A stretch of 64,000 nt of DNA, from contig NMRA01000868.1 in the NCBI GenBank assembly GCA_002633005.1, positions 2,927-66,926 on the forward strand, in the 5' to 3' direction. The position numbers and the translations under genes are program-made. The notes beneath the pieces were generated by a model, which had not been told where the DNA came from, did no database searches, and saw only the letters and a list, made by a program, of their open reading frames with translations. Each line of letters starts with the position of its first letter. The first letter of the stretch is position 1. Shown here in pieces: positions 1 through 12,795 of the stretch. This stretch comes from Phoronis australis. Taxonomy: Eukaryota > Phoronida > Phoronidae.

Positions 1-690
1 ACCCACTGGTTGTGAAGTTTATGCGAGGAGTGTCCCAATTGAGACCTCCTGGAACCAAGTACACATATACATGTATATGGGATGTTAACCCGGTGTTGAA
101 TTATTTGAGAACTTTGTCTCCTGTGGCAACATTGACTTTAAAAGATTTAATATTGAAGCTTGTCATGTTGATTGCTCTGTTCTCTGCACAGAGATGTCAG
201 ACTATTCATTTATTTGATATTGATGATATGGTGAAAGATAAGTCTGCTTATAATTTTGTAATTCTCTCACATGTAAAGCAGAGTAGGCCAGGAATGTCTC
301 CAGTTGCTGTAAATTTAAAAGCTTAATATCCTCCAGATAGAAGGCTCTGTGTCTTTACTGTGCTTATGGAAGATTTGAATCGCACTTCTCGGATTCGAGG
401 GTTGCAGTCACGGTTGTCTATTAGTTATGTACGGCCTTATCATGCAGTGACTATAGTGAAGCGTTGGTTTAAGGGCAGGCATTGGCACTTCCCAGTTTAC
501 CGCTCATAGTACTAGAGCAGCAAGTGTGTCAGCTGCTAAGCAATGTTCAGTGCCAATTTCTACAATTATGTCCACAGCTGGATGGTCATGTGCATCTACT
601 TTTGCTCGGTTCTACATGTATGATAAACAGACTGGTGTTTCTGACGAGTTTGCCACTGTGTTGTTGAATGATGTGGACAGAAATGAATGA
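1..690 (+). pseudogene. DIRS-type tyrosine recombinase, 3' part, broken
   Basis: Relic of the tyrosine recombinase that inserts DIRS-like retrotransposons. The first part (12-326) keeps the conserved block LVMLIALFSAQRCQT with the active-site arginine. After a stop at 324-326 and a frame change, a second stretch to 690 has AHSTRAASVSAAK (the HxxR box, histidine codon at 505-507) and AGWSCASTFARFYM, whose tyrosine is the expected nucleophile. The end at TGA 688-690 fits the family's C-terminus. At least one stop and one frameshift separate the boxes, so it is inactive. The 5' part, including reverse transcriptase, would lie left of the window. Confidence 0.82.
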
Positions 691-780
691 TAATTGATTT
701 GGAACATTTATTGTTGTTTCTGAATATGCACATCAGTTGCTTTAAAGTCTCATGGAACCCTATTGTGCGTATTCCTACAA

Positions 781-1095
781 GGAAATTTGAAATTAAACGA
801 AACTTCCCTAAGTTGAAGTGTGATTGTAATTCTGCGTAGGATTATTAGTATAATAGAGGTTACATGCCCGCCTTATAGGTTTCCCTCCCATGTTGGTGAG
901 ATGTTTGAGTTCGGGTATGTATTTAAGGTGCAGTATAGAGCTGATTTGGCCTAATGATGCATATTCCACTTTGAAGAATGGTTCGGTCATGCGCAGTGCA
1001 CTCTCTCGTGTAACCTCTTTTATGCTAATATTCCTACGCAGAATTACAGTCAAACTTCAACTTAGTGAAGATTCGTTTAATTTCAAAATTGATAG
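781..1095. repeat. Inverted repeat, about 87-bp arms, DIRS-like terminal structure
   Basis: Bases 781-867 and 1008-1095 are near reverse complements (I count about nine in ten matching by eye) around a spacer of about 140 bp. It begins 90 bp after the recombinase stop. DIRS elements end in inverted repeats and carry an internal complementary region used in making circular copies, so this is probably the element's right end or two inverted ends from neighbouring copies. Confidence 0.6.
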
Positions 1096-1159
1096 GGATA
1101 TTTTGGTTTGGGCTGACAGGCTTTTTGACAAATTTTTTCAGGGAAGTGGAAGGGGTAAT

Positions 1160-1535
1160 GATATTGTCGTTTTGTCGCGTAAAGTCACGATGTCGGTACT
1201 TCCGTAACTCACCGGCAATTTCCGTACCGTCCTTGACCTCGAGCGGCCCCCGATTGACGTGTGTGGGGTTTTTTGTGAACATTTTTGTTCTTTGACTGCG
1301 AATTTCATACGAAGTCGCCGGAACAGGACACCGTGAATGGTATTGGGAGAAAGGACAATTCTTCATGGTTTGTTGAACCTCTGTTTTGTGTAAATTTATT
1401 GAGTTTTGTGTTTGATATGGACGGCTGAAGTGAAGCACACGTGGAATTTCTGGTCGGGAGTGTCATACCTTGTAGTATTAGACATGTATGTACATTTAGT
1501 GTATTGAGGACGATCAGAAGCTCAGGACGCCTGTG
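1160..1535 (+). repeat. P-like palindromic family, single arm
   Basis: One arm of the family best seen at 25502-26172. Shared stretches include the block around 1215-1240 (CGGCAATTTCCGTACC), the block with TTTTTGTTCTTTGACTGCG near 1285, and the outer end GACGCCTGTG finishing at 1535. Only one arm is present, so no matching target duplication can be paired. Confidence 0.65.
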
Positions 1536-2940
1536 CTTCTAAGCTGCAAAGCGTCTTGAATGAATTTTGCTAGACCTTTCAAGCTATTTTGGAAAATTTG
1601 AGGTTGGGCAGAATTCCGTATTAAAATTGGTCGAATTTGAGTATAGTTTTCTCAGTAGAAAATTGAAATGAACTTCATCTTCAATTCCGTTTTTAAAAAC
1701 ACGACAAATCCGTTCATTCACAGAAATTCCGAAGTGCCGCCCCACCTCAACCTCTAATGCTAGAATACCTGCTCTCAATCAAGCTATGACGGACCTCTGA
1801 AACACCGGCAGACGCAAAGAATCTTCTACACAATAGTCATTCTTAACAGACCTATATATGCACAGTTTTGGTTTCTCAGTGATTATTTTTAACCAGGTTA
1901 ACTCTTCTAACTGGAACCTGAATGTTTTTTAAGTTTACGAGAGACACAATTCGTTTGTTCCTGAAATATAATAAAACGCAATTCTCTATGATATTAATTA
2001 TTGAACTCTACCAATGGCAGGAGTTCCGAGGTTTAAGGTCCCATAAAAAGACTTTTTTGAAATTCTGCTTTCTTCCATTAGAACTAAACGATTCCACAGC
2101 CTTAGCATATTTTCATGTTGTTTATAGTGTGGATTTGGCAAACCTGAGTCGCTATAAAATACTGCATTGGCAGCATATTTTTGGACCCCTAAGAATATAC
2201 GTAATGCTCTTGTTCTGATCATAGTCTACAATTGAAGCTACTTACAGTTCAAAACATTTGCTGTAACTTTTGAAACCCATGTTACCAATACACTGTATGT
2301 TTGGTCGAGCAGGGCGTCATCATCATCGGGTTTGACTGAAGACAGCATTTTCTTATTCTTCTGACTGAATTTTGCTTCCACTGGTCCCCGATTTAATTAA
2401 GTAGGGAAGAGGTTTTGCCCCCTATTTGGCGGCGAAAATATATAGTGATTTATTGAAGATGTATATATCGCCAAATCTCAAAGTTTAACATGTACTAGAC
2501 ACCCCACTGTCAGGTGAGTTACAAAGTGGATAATAATTTGGGACGCTTGAGAGCATGATGAACGAATATTAAAAGTGGAGCGTCTGGAGTTTTCATGAAT
2601 TATTCAAATTTCGATGTCATGGAAATCGCTTATTTGTGCTTAACCCAAAGGTCTCAGTACGCACTGCAAACTGATAAAAGGTGATATTCGTCCTCTACAC
2701 ATCCAGAATTACATAATTCACGCAGTCTGTTTCCATGGGGTTTATTTGTGTGGTGATCTCTTTCCGCTAGTAATGAAGGTATGAACATCGCAATCGAGTC
2801 AGAGACTGGATAAAAACACGTGGAGTTCTACAGTGAATGTTTCTGGATAGTTCTCTAGACAATGCATTGTTTCATACACCATATATTAAGGCAGCTTTGC
2901 GTTACATTCGACATTAGATTGCCAGTCGTGCAAATAACAG

Positions 2941-3720
2941 TCACTGAACGTTGGGAAAAACTGTCAAGAAATACACTTGGTTTGCCACAGCCTCATTAAT
3001 CCATACATCTGAAAACCCACACACAGTCCGGAGTTTCCTTACAAAACCTGCCCAATTATAAGAACATTTTTCGATCAGGTGTGACTTAAAAAGCATATCA
3101 CGCATGCATGATGCCTTTAGCCATTGATTACTAGGCATATCCAGTAGTTCGAACCAGTATTTTATGCAGAACATACATCGAAGAGGTGAAAGGCTATTGA
3201 CGGAGGTAGATCACGACGTCTGCAGAGGCAGCTTTACTTGCTTGACTAGATAAACCTTTAATGACTTTGGTCCACGGAACTCATAAAGTTTATCATTATT
3301 TTCAGACCAGCCATGAAGACGATTATTTTCAATTTTGGAAACAAATTTTCCCAAAGCAGATGGCACGGAATTACCTGCATAGTTATTTTCGTCACTGCTA
3401 TTACTTTGTTTCTGCACTCGAGTAAACATTGCATCACACCAAATCTGGGATAATACTCAGAATTAAAAAATTGTATTAAATCACTCGTCAATACATGACT
3501 TTTTGGGTCCATGAACCCTTTAAGTCGTGGTGCCATCTCTGCGGACTAAACGTAGAAAACACACGGGAAGTTTTCATATTGGATTTAATTAATTGTCAGA
3601 ACTCCTTAGGGTTATTTTTGGAACGCTTAATGGCTTCAATTTGTCGGGCTTCGTACGCTTTGTATTTATGTGTAAGCAGATCGCGGAAAGCGTTCTTTTT
3701 ACTTGATACGCGTTAAGGTA
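2941..3720 (-). pseudogene. LINE-type fragments (linker and C-terminal tail), decayed
   Basis: Two stretches look like non-LTR retrotransposon ORF2 pieces. At about 3600-3700 the minus strand reads HKYKAYEARQIEAIKRS followed by NNPKEF, the linker found just before a LINE reverse transcriptase. At 2941-3174 it reads KYWFELLDMPSN and then WAGFVRKLRTVCGFSDVW, like the C-terminal tail of such proteins. The reverse transcriptase between them is not recognisable and there are stops in all frames. The middle (3211-3536) has open but unassigned frames. Family assignment is from memory of the motif style only. Confidence 0.45.
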
Positions 3721-3799
3721 AAAGACGGAAGAGTTTTTACAAAACAGTTTAAAAGACCATATTTTTGCTCGTTGGGTCGATGCTAATTCACCATCCAAC

Positions 3800-6120
3800 C
3801 AGGTTGGCTACTTTGTGGCTGTCTCCGATAATCTGGTTATTAGTAGATTTTAAGTTTTCATGGTTGATACGGCAGACAGCCACAGCAAATCCGTAATGGA
3901 TCTAGATTCCCACTAGCCATCGAGTTATCCACGGCCGCCGTACAATTCTCAGCACCAGTTGAAAAAAACCAGAGAATTCCGTAATATACACTGTAGCTCT
4001 CCCACTGAATCCGGCTTTGCTAGTGTAACAATGGGACCACCTGGCGTATGCTATCTGACTACAAAACCTACACTTACAAATAACTGGTAGACGATTACAC
4101 TCGTCCAATTCATTCTCAAAAATCCATCTACTAAAACAAAAAGTGGATAATAATAAATAATCTACAAGACTACGTCCTCCTCCCAGTAGACAGGTAAACA
4201 CACCCCTATTATCACCGGGTAAACGACCGTTGACAATAACAATGCAAAGTTCGTGACACAACTTAATGAGAATTTTACCAAAATTGTTTACAACTTTGTC
4301 TTTAGAATATTTCGGTAAAGTAAAAATATGCGCTTCATATTACTCCTGGCATGGCAAATATTTTGAGCCATCACCTTTAATGAAGTCTATCAGATTACCT
4401 GTGCCATTAACATAGGAACTTGAACCATCTGGAGTAAATAACCAAAAAGCATTAAAACATACTGGCCAACGACAAATAGTGAATCAATTCTAACTTGCGG
4501 GATTGTAAAAAGCCGGATTTCAGTGGAATAAGGTTTCTCTCTGTTCGAAGACAGCAAAACCCTTTCTTGTTTGTATAAATTGTACTTCGCCACTTACAAT
4601 GTAGTCAAAATAGCCCCATTTCAAAATTAGACCCAGAGAAGCAAACACTCTTCAGTGTGCAGCGGTATCATGTATCTACAACCATCAGTGAAACAACGGG
4701 CTTCTTCTATGCCGGTGTCTGACTGATTCAGACACCGCAGGTGCGTTTATGGTTGGTTTGCATTGAAACTCCTATTTACCTGTGACACACCTCCGAATTT
4801 GTATTAAAACGTATATTATTCTAACGTTTAGTTTAAAATCCACTGTCCCATTAATGTTAGGAAAGCCTATTTTGGGATTAAAAGTATCAACTTATATCAA
4901 CTTTTTGATACAAAGAGTATTTGAGGAATGATGGTTAAGGGACTCTTTCTCTGTCAGTATATATTTAAAAACATTTTTTTATCTAAAAACAGATTGTCTC
5001 GTGACCACAAAATTGCCTCAGTGATCAAAATGTATGACTATATTTGAAATGACTTCTTCTAGAAAAAAATATATATTATAATTTGAAAGATGCTAGTTAG
5101 GCATTTTAAGATGAAGGTGGCATTTCACTAGAAGTATATAGGTTCCTAAACTCAGGTACATTCAAAAACTTTGAAAAAATAAATTGCTTGAAGTCGACGC
5201 ACCAAACCTCGAGCAAATGGCAATTTCTTTCAATTCCGACTAAGTCTCAACAAAACTTCAACATGTGTTGCTCAATGCACTTTGTATTTCTGCGTGATGT
5301 TATCTTGTATATTACTGCATGTAGTACATATACCTTTAAAAACGTTTTGGTGTGTTTTCCTTACATTGTATTTTTCAATAAATTGAAATACTTCGGTTAT
5401 CACGGCAAACTCCAACGCTATGTGGATAGGCACTGATAGCTTAGATATGGGAAATAAGAGCCCTTCCATGTAATAATTTAGATTTGGATGTGCGTTTTTT
5501 TGTTTGTTTGTTTGTTAGTTTTCGATAGGTCACATTTCTTAACCAGTCGACACAATTTGTGAATCGTCAGTAGCTGGTAGCCTGTTGATTTGGGTTGATA
5601 TTTTTCTTTTTATATATCTATAGTATAAGCACACTTGACATCACTAACATCGTTTTCATTAAGTTTTGCCAATTGTTGGTTGCATGGCAGTTGCCAATGT
5701 TTCATCATTTTATCTTTTTTATCAACCCAAAATGAACTGGCTGGCTGACTTACATGTACTTAGGTGAATTAACAAGGAATTTCAAAACCGCACTGTGCAT
5801 TCAGCACGGGGCTTGCACAGGGAGCAGATACACTGAATATCCAGTGCCTTTATATTGGCATTTATAGACAGGCTACAATGAGCCAGGTAACTGTTTTCAC
5901 ACAAGGCTTATTTTAAAGATATTAAACAAAGTGAGCTCTTAGATAAAAGTTTTTAATAAGATAGAAACTGCAGTAAATGATATCTTGATTGGGACCGTTT
6001 GAGCATGTTGTTGAGCCACTAAGCAGAATGAAATGCACAAAAACTTTTTAGATAAATTATTATATTTTGTATAAAAAGTGTTTAAACTAATAGATTTCTC
6101 AGGCAAGCATGCTAACATTC
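3800..6120. other. No recognisable gene
   Basis: AT-rich sequence with only short chance frames. A (GTTT)n run sits at about 5491-5515. I see no domain, splice-supported exon or RNA gene. Confidence 0.5.
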
Positions 6121-6240
6121 ATTAAAATGAGCGCGTAAGTTAATGACGACATTTCCAGCCAACGTTTCGGTTTATTACTCTACACCATTCTCAAGTGAGT
6201 ACAAATAAATAACCACATGATTAGAGTATGATGGGCCATT
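6120..6240. repeat. Possible Penelope-type end remnant
   Basis: The text around 6150-6200 (ACATTTCCAGCCAACGTTTCGG, then TTATTACTCTACACC and TTCTCAAG) resembles the ends of Penelope-like elements, and is similar in style to the repeat at 33811-33865. No coding part is attached. Confidence 0.3.
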
Positions 6241-6249
6241 AAGTCACTT

Positions 6250-7680
6250 AGATGTTCTCTGCATTAAGACAGCTTTGCCAGGGGAGCGTGAGGCTCTTAC
6301 GATTGTGGTGTAGGGCCTCATGGTTTGGTCTGCGTACTCAGTTAAAACTGCAAAATTTTGCTGTCACTGCATGTAAATTGCGAAAGTGGAAATGTGGTCG
6401 TGATAGATGCATGACATACCCTCTATTATTTTTGTCAGGTGCAGGTGAAAATTATAGTAAAACCGAGTTAAAATCAAATCACAAAATTCAACGTGGTATA
6501 AACATTCGTGATGAATTATAAAACTATGATAATGTTTTCAAAATTATCATGCCGTTTTCGTTTTACGCAACCTTTCAGAGATTTGACAAAAACGTCAGTC
6601 TCATTTTGGATATAGCTTCATGCACACACAGGACACTGTAAAAACAAGTCTGCCAATTTTTTTCAGACAACATTGCATCCCTCATCACTGCTTAAAATTT
6701 CAATGCGATGAAATCTATTAAAGATATTTGTATTTCTAAGTGAATATCACTGTTTTCAAAGTTAAGGCTTCCTGTAGCAGCCTGCAATGTGTGAAGAATT
6801 TACTCAAACAACCTGAAATAGCTGAAGATCTTAATGGATGGCAGCACTGGTCAGCCAGATTTGTGGAATATGCAGTAACTTGCTTTCGGTGTATTGCGTT
6901 GGCTCGTGCCAAGCATTGACAGGTACGCTTTGGCTTGCACTCAGAGGCGTCACCTAAGTGTGAACAGAGCAATGCTCCAAAAAATAGATTATGTTACCAT
7001 GCGCAGCGCTTGAATCGTAAGCCAACTGAGAACAACTGTTGTTTTTTAACAGGAGTATGGAAAGTCAAGTGACATTATGTATAAAGCACAGCCAGGCAAA
7101 ATTAACCCACGGAGATAACATTCGTCAAATTATCTTTTGTGTACAGATTTTGCAATTGTCATTGTCTTCCAATGTTGCAACGTGTATTGAAAGATATGCA
7201 ACGCCCACACAGAGGCGTAGGAAGGCCTGGTGCAGAGCTGTTAAAAATGTGAGTGCATCCAACCACCATCTCCCTTTACCGAATTTAATCATTCTAATTC
7301 AAGCTCTCCAAGACTTCATTTAAGGATAGATGGCCAAAACATACAGTGTGCATCGTTTTTATGAGTAGTATAGATGCAGCTTGTCTGGATTCCACCCATC
7401 CAATGTCATTGATCCATCCTCAAATTCTACATGATTAGTTTATATCAGAAAAAATTCGATGATGAATTAGTTGCTACCGGTAACTTACAAAAATACCTAA
7501 AACCACCTACCGCCCAGGAAAAGGTGTTCCGGACAATTGCTGAATATATTCATTGATTTCCTTTGACTCAGAGGTGATTATTACTATGGGAATTATATTA
7601 GGAATAGTAATTACCATTCACTTTCTTACACTTGGATGCACCCAAAGACTTTCTGACAGAAACAACATGAATGTATCAAC
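6250..7680. other. No recognisable gene; includes probable 3' flank of the WSC/kringle gene
   Basis: Open frames here (for example 6252-6521 and 7039-7323) have no family resemblance I can name, no splice context and no codon pattern that stands out. Confidence 0.4.
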
Positions 7681-7686
7681 AATAAT

Positions 7687-7692
7687 TTTATT
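7687..7692 (-). promoter_or_regulatory. Possible polyadenylation signal AATAAA
   Basis: The minus strand reads AATAAA here, about 290 bp after the stop codon of the last exon of the WSC/kringle gene. Position and strand fit a 3' UTR end, but this hexamer is common by chance in AT-rich DNA. Confidence 0.3.
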
Positions 7693-7982
7693 AATTTCAC
7701 TTGGTTATGGTTGACAATAAAGTGTATTTCATTCTGTTGCTCGTTTTCTCTTTAAGGACCCAATTCGGACTTTCGCCTGAAGCACATAACAAGAAAGAAA
7801 ACGGAGTTATTCATTCGCTAATAAAGTAACTTTCAAATGATCTGGCAAAGAATACGTGCACAACGAACGGCTTGGAACGCGGGATAAAAGATGTTTCCAT
7901 AAAATAGCCTTATCTTATACTGACACACGATGTACGGAAATACAAAAACGCACTTGCCAAGACTGAAATTTACTTACGCATG

Positions 7983-8086
7983 CTAAATTTTCCAATATAC
8001 CATAATGAAAGCAAGGCTGTAGAGAAGCAAAAAGAGGTTGGGCCTTAGCTGAGCTCCGTGAGCAACTCCTCCAATAGACTCGGCAT
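7983..8086 (-). CDS. Last exon of WSC/kringle gene: hydrophobic C-terminal tail and stop (probable GPI-anchor signal)
   Basis: The exon opens after a strong acceptor on the minus strand (pyrimidine-rich run, then CAACAG at about 8087-8092). Its first two bases complete the codon left open by the kringle 3 exon, which ends in phase 1. It then encodes 33 residues and a TAG stop at 7983-7985. The tail has a small-residue, polar part (ESIGGVAHGAQ) followed by a hydrophobic stretch of about 17 residues (NLFLLLYSLAFIMVYW) reaching almost to the stop. That layout is typical of a GPI-attachment signal; a single C-terminal membrane anchor is the alternative. A possible polyadenylation signal lies 290 bp downstream. 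The link to the kringle exons is inferred from phase, strand and lack of another host; no transcript was available. Confidence 0.6.
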
Positions 8087-8916
8087 CTGTTGAAAAAAGA
8101 AAATTAATAAGAGGAAGATGTAAATATGACAAGGCGTTGTGTGGTTTAAGATGAGTTGACATTAACATTATTGATCAACGTTACATACATGTCGGTTTGA
8201 GCTTGTAAACAATAAATTAAGCTCAATTATCGACCACAGGTTCTCGGTGCGTTTGCGCGAAGACGGAATTCCGTTCCGTGGATATAAATCCTGGGGCGTT
8301 TATTGGCAAAAAATATGCCAAATGTCCTTCTAAGATTAAATGCAGCACTCCACTTTTAGCTTATGGCTTGCACAGACAATGGTTGATATTGCATCGTCAA
8401 AGTCGTGCACGAAGGCTCCCCCCGAACCAACATTCGATGGGCCTGTCTTAACTAGTATTTTTGTGTGAAATTCTGACACTCATAGGATCTTTGTACTTCC
8501 ATGTGCTCGCTTTAGCTAACAGAATGTGTGGTTGTTAAGGTCAGGCTCAGTCGGCTGACGCTTGTTGAGAATTCTGTCAATGTCAAGGCTGCCTGCAAGG
8601 ACTCTCGGTAGTATCGCGTGATTGCTTTGGTAGACCAATTTTCATTCTAGATAGATTGCGTTCTTGCCGCTTGGATGCTCATTGGCTTCTGATCGCCTAT
8701 AGCTGCCAATTCGTACAGTATAACCCATGCTTCACTTTGACCGTAATGTTCTCAAGCTAATTGGTTAACTCGGTGAAAAAGTCCCTCAGTTCTCGGAGAA
8801 GTTCATCGCAGGTGACAATATGGTGTGTTATATCGTCGACTTACTGTTTCATATTATCTTAACCGCCCATATCACTCCCAGCAAAAAGTAGTTGCTGGTG
8901 ATGTAATCGTCAATTT

Positions 8917-9385
8917 TGTCATGAATTCTCATAAAGTTGATTAAGTGCAAATTTCATCCCAACAAAACAGTTTATGTAATATAACAATTCCGGACATCTT
9001 GTGTTGTTGTTTACTATTCCACTGGGAAGTGCCCACTCAGAGTAAAACCCTATACATGTATGTCAAACAGCTGTCCAGACTCCATTGATGTTCATGAGTT
9101 CGATGAAATCACCGGAACTCTCAATATTGTTGTTGTTTTGCACTCACAACCCACACGTATTTCTATTCACTATACATATTGTAGCTCAAGTTAATAAACT
9201 CTGTGTGTCTGTATAACTCAACGACTGTGCTAGTATTTATTCTGCTCTCCATCGACTTGCTGCTGCTACCTTGTTAGCCAACTATCTACCGTTCAACCAA
9301 GAACCGCGTAACCCAAAATTAAATATACTACCACGACCATCCCCGCACTAGGGGAATCCGCGTCTCCACATTGCTGATATCCCCA
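8917..9385 (+). repeat. BEL/Pao 5' long terminal repeat
   Basis: About 469 bp starting TGTCATGAATTC and ending CCCCA (TG...CA), directly upstream of a gag frame that starts at 9412. A second copy lies alone at 31556-32044 and is similar along its whole length, and the similarity stops at the same base, which sets the right boundary. The 26-bp gap to the gag ATG is short for this family. Confidence 0.7.
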
Positions 9386-9411
9386 TCATTGCTAGTGCCG
9401 AGTGACCCAAG

Positions 9412-11730
9412 ATGGATGTCAACTGCCAAGATGCCAGAATGAACTTCTTCAGAAGGAGAGCCATCAAAGGGCAAATCACACAGATTGTGAAGGCCTCACA
9501 TCACCTCATGGAACAAGCCGAAGACACACCGGACGCGACACTACGACTCGCGAAATATATCGATGATCTACATGGAAAGATTAAAACAGTAACTGAACTA
9601 TTCACCAACTACGCCCAATACGTCGACCCTTACCAACTAGATAACTATGCAGAAGACATGTCATCCTACCTGGATGAAGTGGACAATCAGCTTCGGGACA
9701 TGAGATTCCACCGCAATACGAACATATGTCAAAGCACACCTTCAAGTGAGTCAAATATCTCGCCAACAACGCCAGCACCGATCATAGCCCCGTCCAAGAC
9801 CAGGATCAACCTCTCAAACCTACATCTCTCTGTATTCTCAGGAGACTGACTGAAATGGTTGGAATTCTACCACTCATTCGAAGCTGTTAAAGATACCACC
9901 CTTGATCCGATGCAAAAACTTCAATATTTACGCGCTCAACTATCTGGTGACGCCGCCTAAGTCACAGAAGGTCTGCTACTATCAAATGATTCCTGTGAAG
10001 CCGCCTTGAAGCAATTGAATGACATGTATGTTAAGACTGAAGATCTAGTCACTCATTAAACTACAGCGTTGCTGAACATCCCTGTCCCCTCAACCGATGC
10101 TGCCAAATTACGACGATTCCACGACAGTGTTAACACGTGCCTACGCGGTTTAGAGACACTAGGACAAGTCGCCGCACAAGATCATGTGCTTGTGACCATC
10201 ATACGTCCAAAGATACCGAAGGATGTGCTAATTCAATCAAATCGTGACCATGTCGGAGAACAATGGTCCATCGAAAAACTTATGAATGCCCTTGACAAGG
10301 ACATCAAGGCAACCAAGCTGGAAATTTTACAAATACTGATGTAAGTACAAATTTTTATACAACNGCGCCACAGCGCTCACCCTGTTTTTTTTTTGTAATC
10401 AAGGCCACACTGCTAATCAGTGTACATCTGTGACAGATGTCAAAAAACGAAAGGACATCGTGAAACAAGCTCGATTGTGCTTTAAGTGTTTATCTGACCG
10501 ACACCTGAAACAACATTGCCATCCAAGTTTTCCTGTCGTAACTGTGGACAGAAACACCACACCTGATGGTGCAACGCCACCATGAATCAACAATCGCCGC
10601 CGCATTCTTCGTTGATTCAACAAGCAAATCCTCTGCCGAGACGCCTACGAGTCCAACCTCCCAAGATACACATGTGAAGCTGACACCCAGGTCAGGACCA
10701 ATCTTATTGAAGACCGCCGTTGGTACCATATCAAGAGGATCAGCCCATGCAAAAGTTAACGTATCATTTGATGACGGATGCCAACGCACATTCATGACAC
10801 AACGTGTTTCCGCGAAATTGGGTATCCACCAAAACGAGTGTTCTACTAAAAAGATCAACTAGTCCACCTTTGGAGAACGGACAACTACCGCAATGGAAAA
10901 ACCAGCTGATACTAATGAACTCACAACAAAACAAGGTAAAATGACTTTATCTGCTATTATCGTGCCCCACATATCGACAACTGTTAAGAATCACCAACCT
11001 CAAGTGCTGCATCATCATGATTATCTTTGACAGTTACCCCGCCTAGCCCCACATGAGCCATCGAAAGATTTTGAAATCGACCTATTGATTGGATCTACTA
11101 CTACTACAATGTTGTTGACGACAACGTAATCAGAGGTCCAGGATACACAGCTGTAAAATCAAAACTAGGCTACTTGTTGTGTGGGCTTACAAACGTACCT
11201 GTAACCGCAATTGATGCCCACATGAACACAAAGACTTTTATGAGAGTCTCAACAGATGCCCCCGACATATTCAATTATTGGGATTTGGAAACAATTGGCA
11301 TTAGCGACAACACTAAAGAAGCAGGTTTTGACACCAATGCCTATTGCGTTGACAATATCACACGTGATGACAATTTCCGCTTACCATGGAAGGCTGACCA
11401 TGACCCCCTGCCCACTAACTACGCTATTACTCAAACCCGTACGCGATCGATGATTAAACGCCTTTACCAGAAAACGCTAGAAATCTACAATTATGTCATC
11501 AATGACCAGCTGATGAAGGACTTCATTGAACCCGTTTCGGTCGATGACCTGAACACTGGTCATTATATCCCTCCCCAACCAGGAACGAAAGTCAGCACGA
11601 CGGCACCATGATCAGAGTGGTTTATGACTGCGGCTGTTCCACGCAACGTAAACCCACTCTTAACGACTGTCTGGAAACAGGTGCACCCCTACTGAATGAC
11701 CTTGTTTCATTCTTGATACAAAAAACGGGG
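9412..11730 (+). pseudogene. BEL/Pao retrotransposon gag-protease-RT start, decayed and truncated
   Basis: The blocks occur in BEL/Pao order. Gag: frame from 9412 with a typical LHLSVFSGD end, then LKWLEFYHSFEAVKD after a TGA at 9847-9849, more stops near 9958 and 10057. Zinc-binding region near 10400-10550: GHTANQC, LCFKCL and FSCRNCGQKHH. Protease region near 10700-10870: LLKTAVGTIS and CQRTFMTQ. Pre-RT region 11090-11600: GPGYTAVKSKLGYLL, FNYWDLETIGI, FRLPWK and LPTNY. RT start: IRVVYDC and PLLNDLVSFL at about 11610-11715. The element stops there, so most of RT, RNase H, integrase and the 3' LTR are gone. A single N is at 10364. It sits in the last intron of the WSC/kringle gene, opposite strand. 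Confidence 0.85.
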
Positions 11731-12167
11731 TGAGCGCTGAGGCGCCTGTCTATGTTGCGAGTTCTGGTGGGTGTTGATCCTCGGGTTGGGTACTTCGATG
11801 GAGTGCATCTTGGCGTAGGGGGGGCGTCTATTGATATTACTCAATGTAGCGAGGTACATGATACATTTGTATGTAATACTCGGCAATGGGCGGACTTTGC
11901 ATCGAACGAGGTTGTTTGGCGTCTGAACGACGTTTTCGTGGAGTAGACTAGACATCAAAGTTATGAGTAAACTACAAACGCATGAGGTGCCCCTTTGACT
12001 GTAACAGTGTAAAAAATGTATCTCCTGTTAATAAGTATATAACAAATATGTGTAGGAATCCACGTCAATAGAATCATATCAAATGCAAGGAGCTTTTGAT
12101 GTGCATGTCATTGCAGTGCAGAGATGCTCAACAGCAAATGCTGGTCGTCCTTCGTGCTAATACTTAC

Positions 12168-12452
12168 ATTCATTACACATTTTGATGTCACAACTACGCC
12201 ACGAGGGCACATCCTCTGTTTCTATGTAACACCAAGGACCACCCTCCCAATGATCTGGATTCCGACAAAGGTTCGTCATTTGCACGACTTTTGACCACTC
12301 CTTAAAGGATGAGGCTAAACGTTCATTTGTGGACATGTGCCTCTGAACTTCAAGACTACCCCATACTCTGCAATTTTGTCCCGTCTTGGCGTTGTGAACC
12401 GGACCGTTGTAGTCAAGTCCGGTAGGGTCACCTTTGCATCCGAGGTTTTTCA
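12168..12452 (-). CDS. Exon: kringle domain 3 of WSC/kringle gene
   Basis: This 285-bp exon (95 codons) codes for one complete kringle domain, an extracellular disulfide-bonded binding module. Visible landmarks are the first cysteine in NLGCKGD, a C-x-x-W in QNCRVW, the signature NLCRNPD, then GGPWCY and the closing pair SCDIKMC, giving six cysteines in the usual order. The acceptor is CCTTGCAG (12453-12460) and the donor a consensus GTAAGT at 12162-12167. Both ends are phase 1, so the exon can be added or lost without shifting the frame. The usual YRG after the first cysteine is replaced by DYNG. The region is open throughout, unlike the transposon relics around it. It follows kringle 2 and precedes the hydrophobic tail exon. 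Confidence 0.88.
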
Positions 12453-12795
12453 CTGCAAGGGAAACAAAGATACCTTAAAAGTAGCTAAGGTAGATAGTAA
12501 GGGCCATCATGGAAAGCAGTGTGAACTGATGGGGCTACCCTAATTGTAAATATTACATTAATAGATAAATAAAAGTATATCTTGCTGAGGTTCCCTTTGG
12601 ATAAGGTCAGTTTACGCAGTGCACTATTTAGAAAGCACTCTTAATACTTTTCGTTACTAAGGCGTTCATTATGAGAAATATTAAACTAATGTGGACCTCT
12701 TCGAAAGACCCCAATGTTTCAGATGGATCTCAAGGTGGATCAAGAATTGAGCTTCAGAGAAACGAATGTGGTTATACAGCATGAGGACACAGCCT

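Noticed and set aside
808-1438. Open frames on the minus strand near the DIRS element
   Set aside because: They lie across the inverted repeat and the P-like arm and show no domain.
10490-10858. Open frame on the minus strand inside the BEL element
   Set aside because: It is the antisense of the gag/protease region, which has the recognisable motifs on the plus strand.
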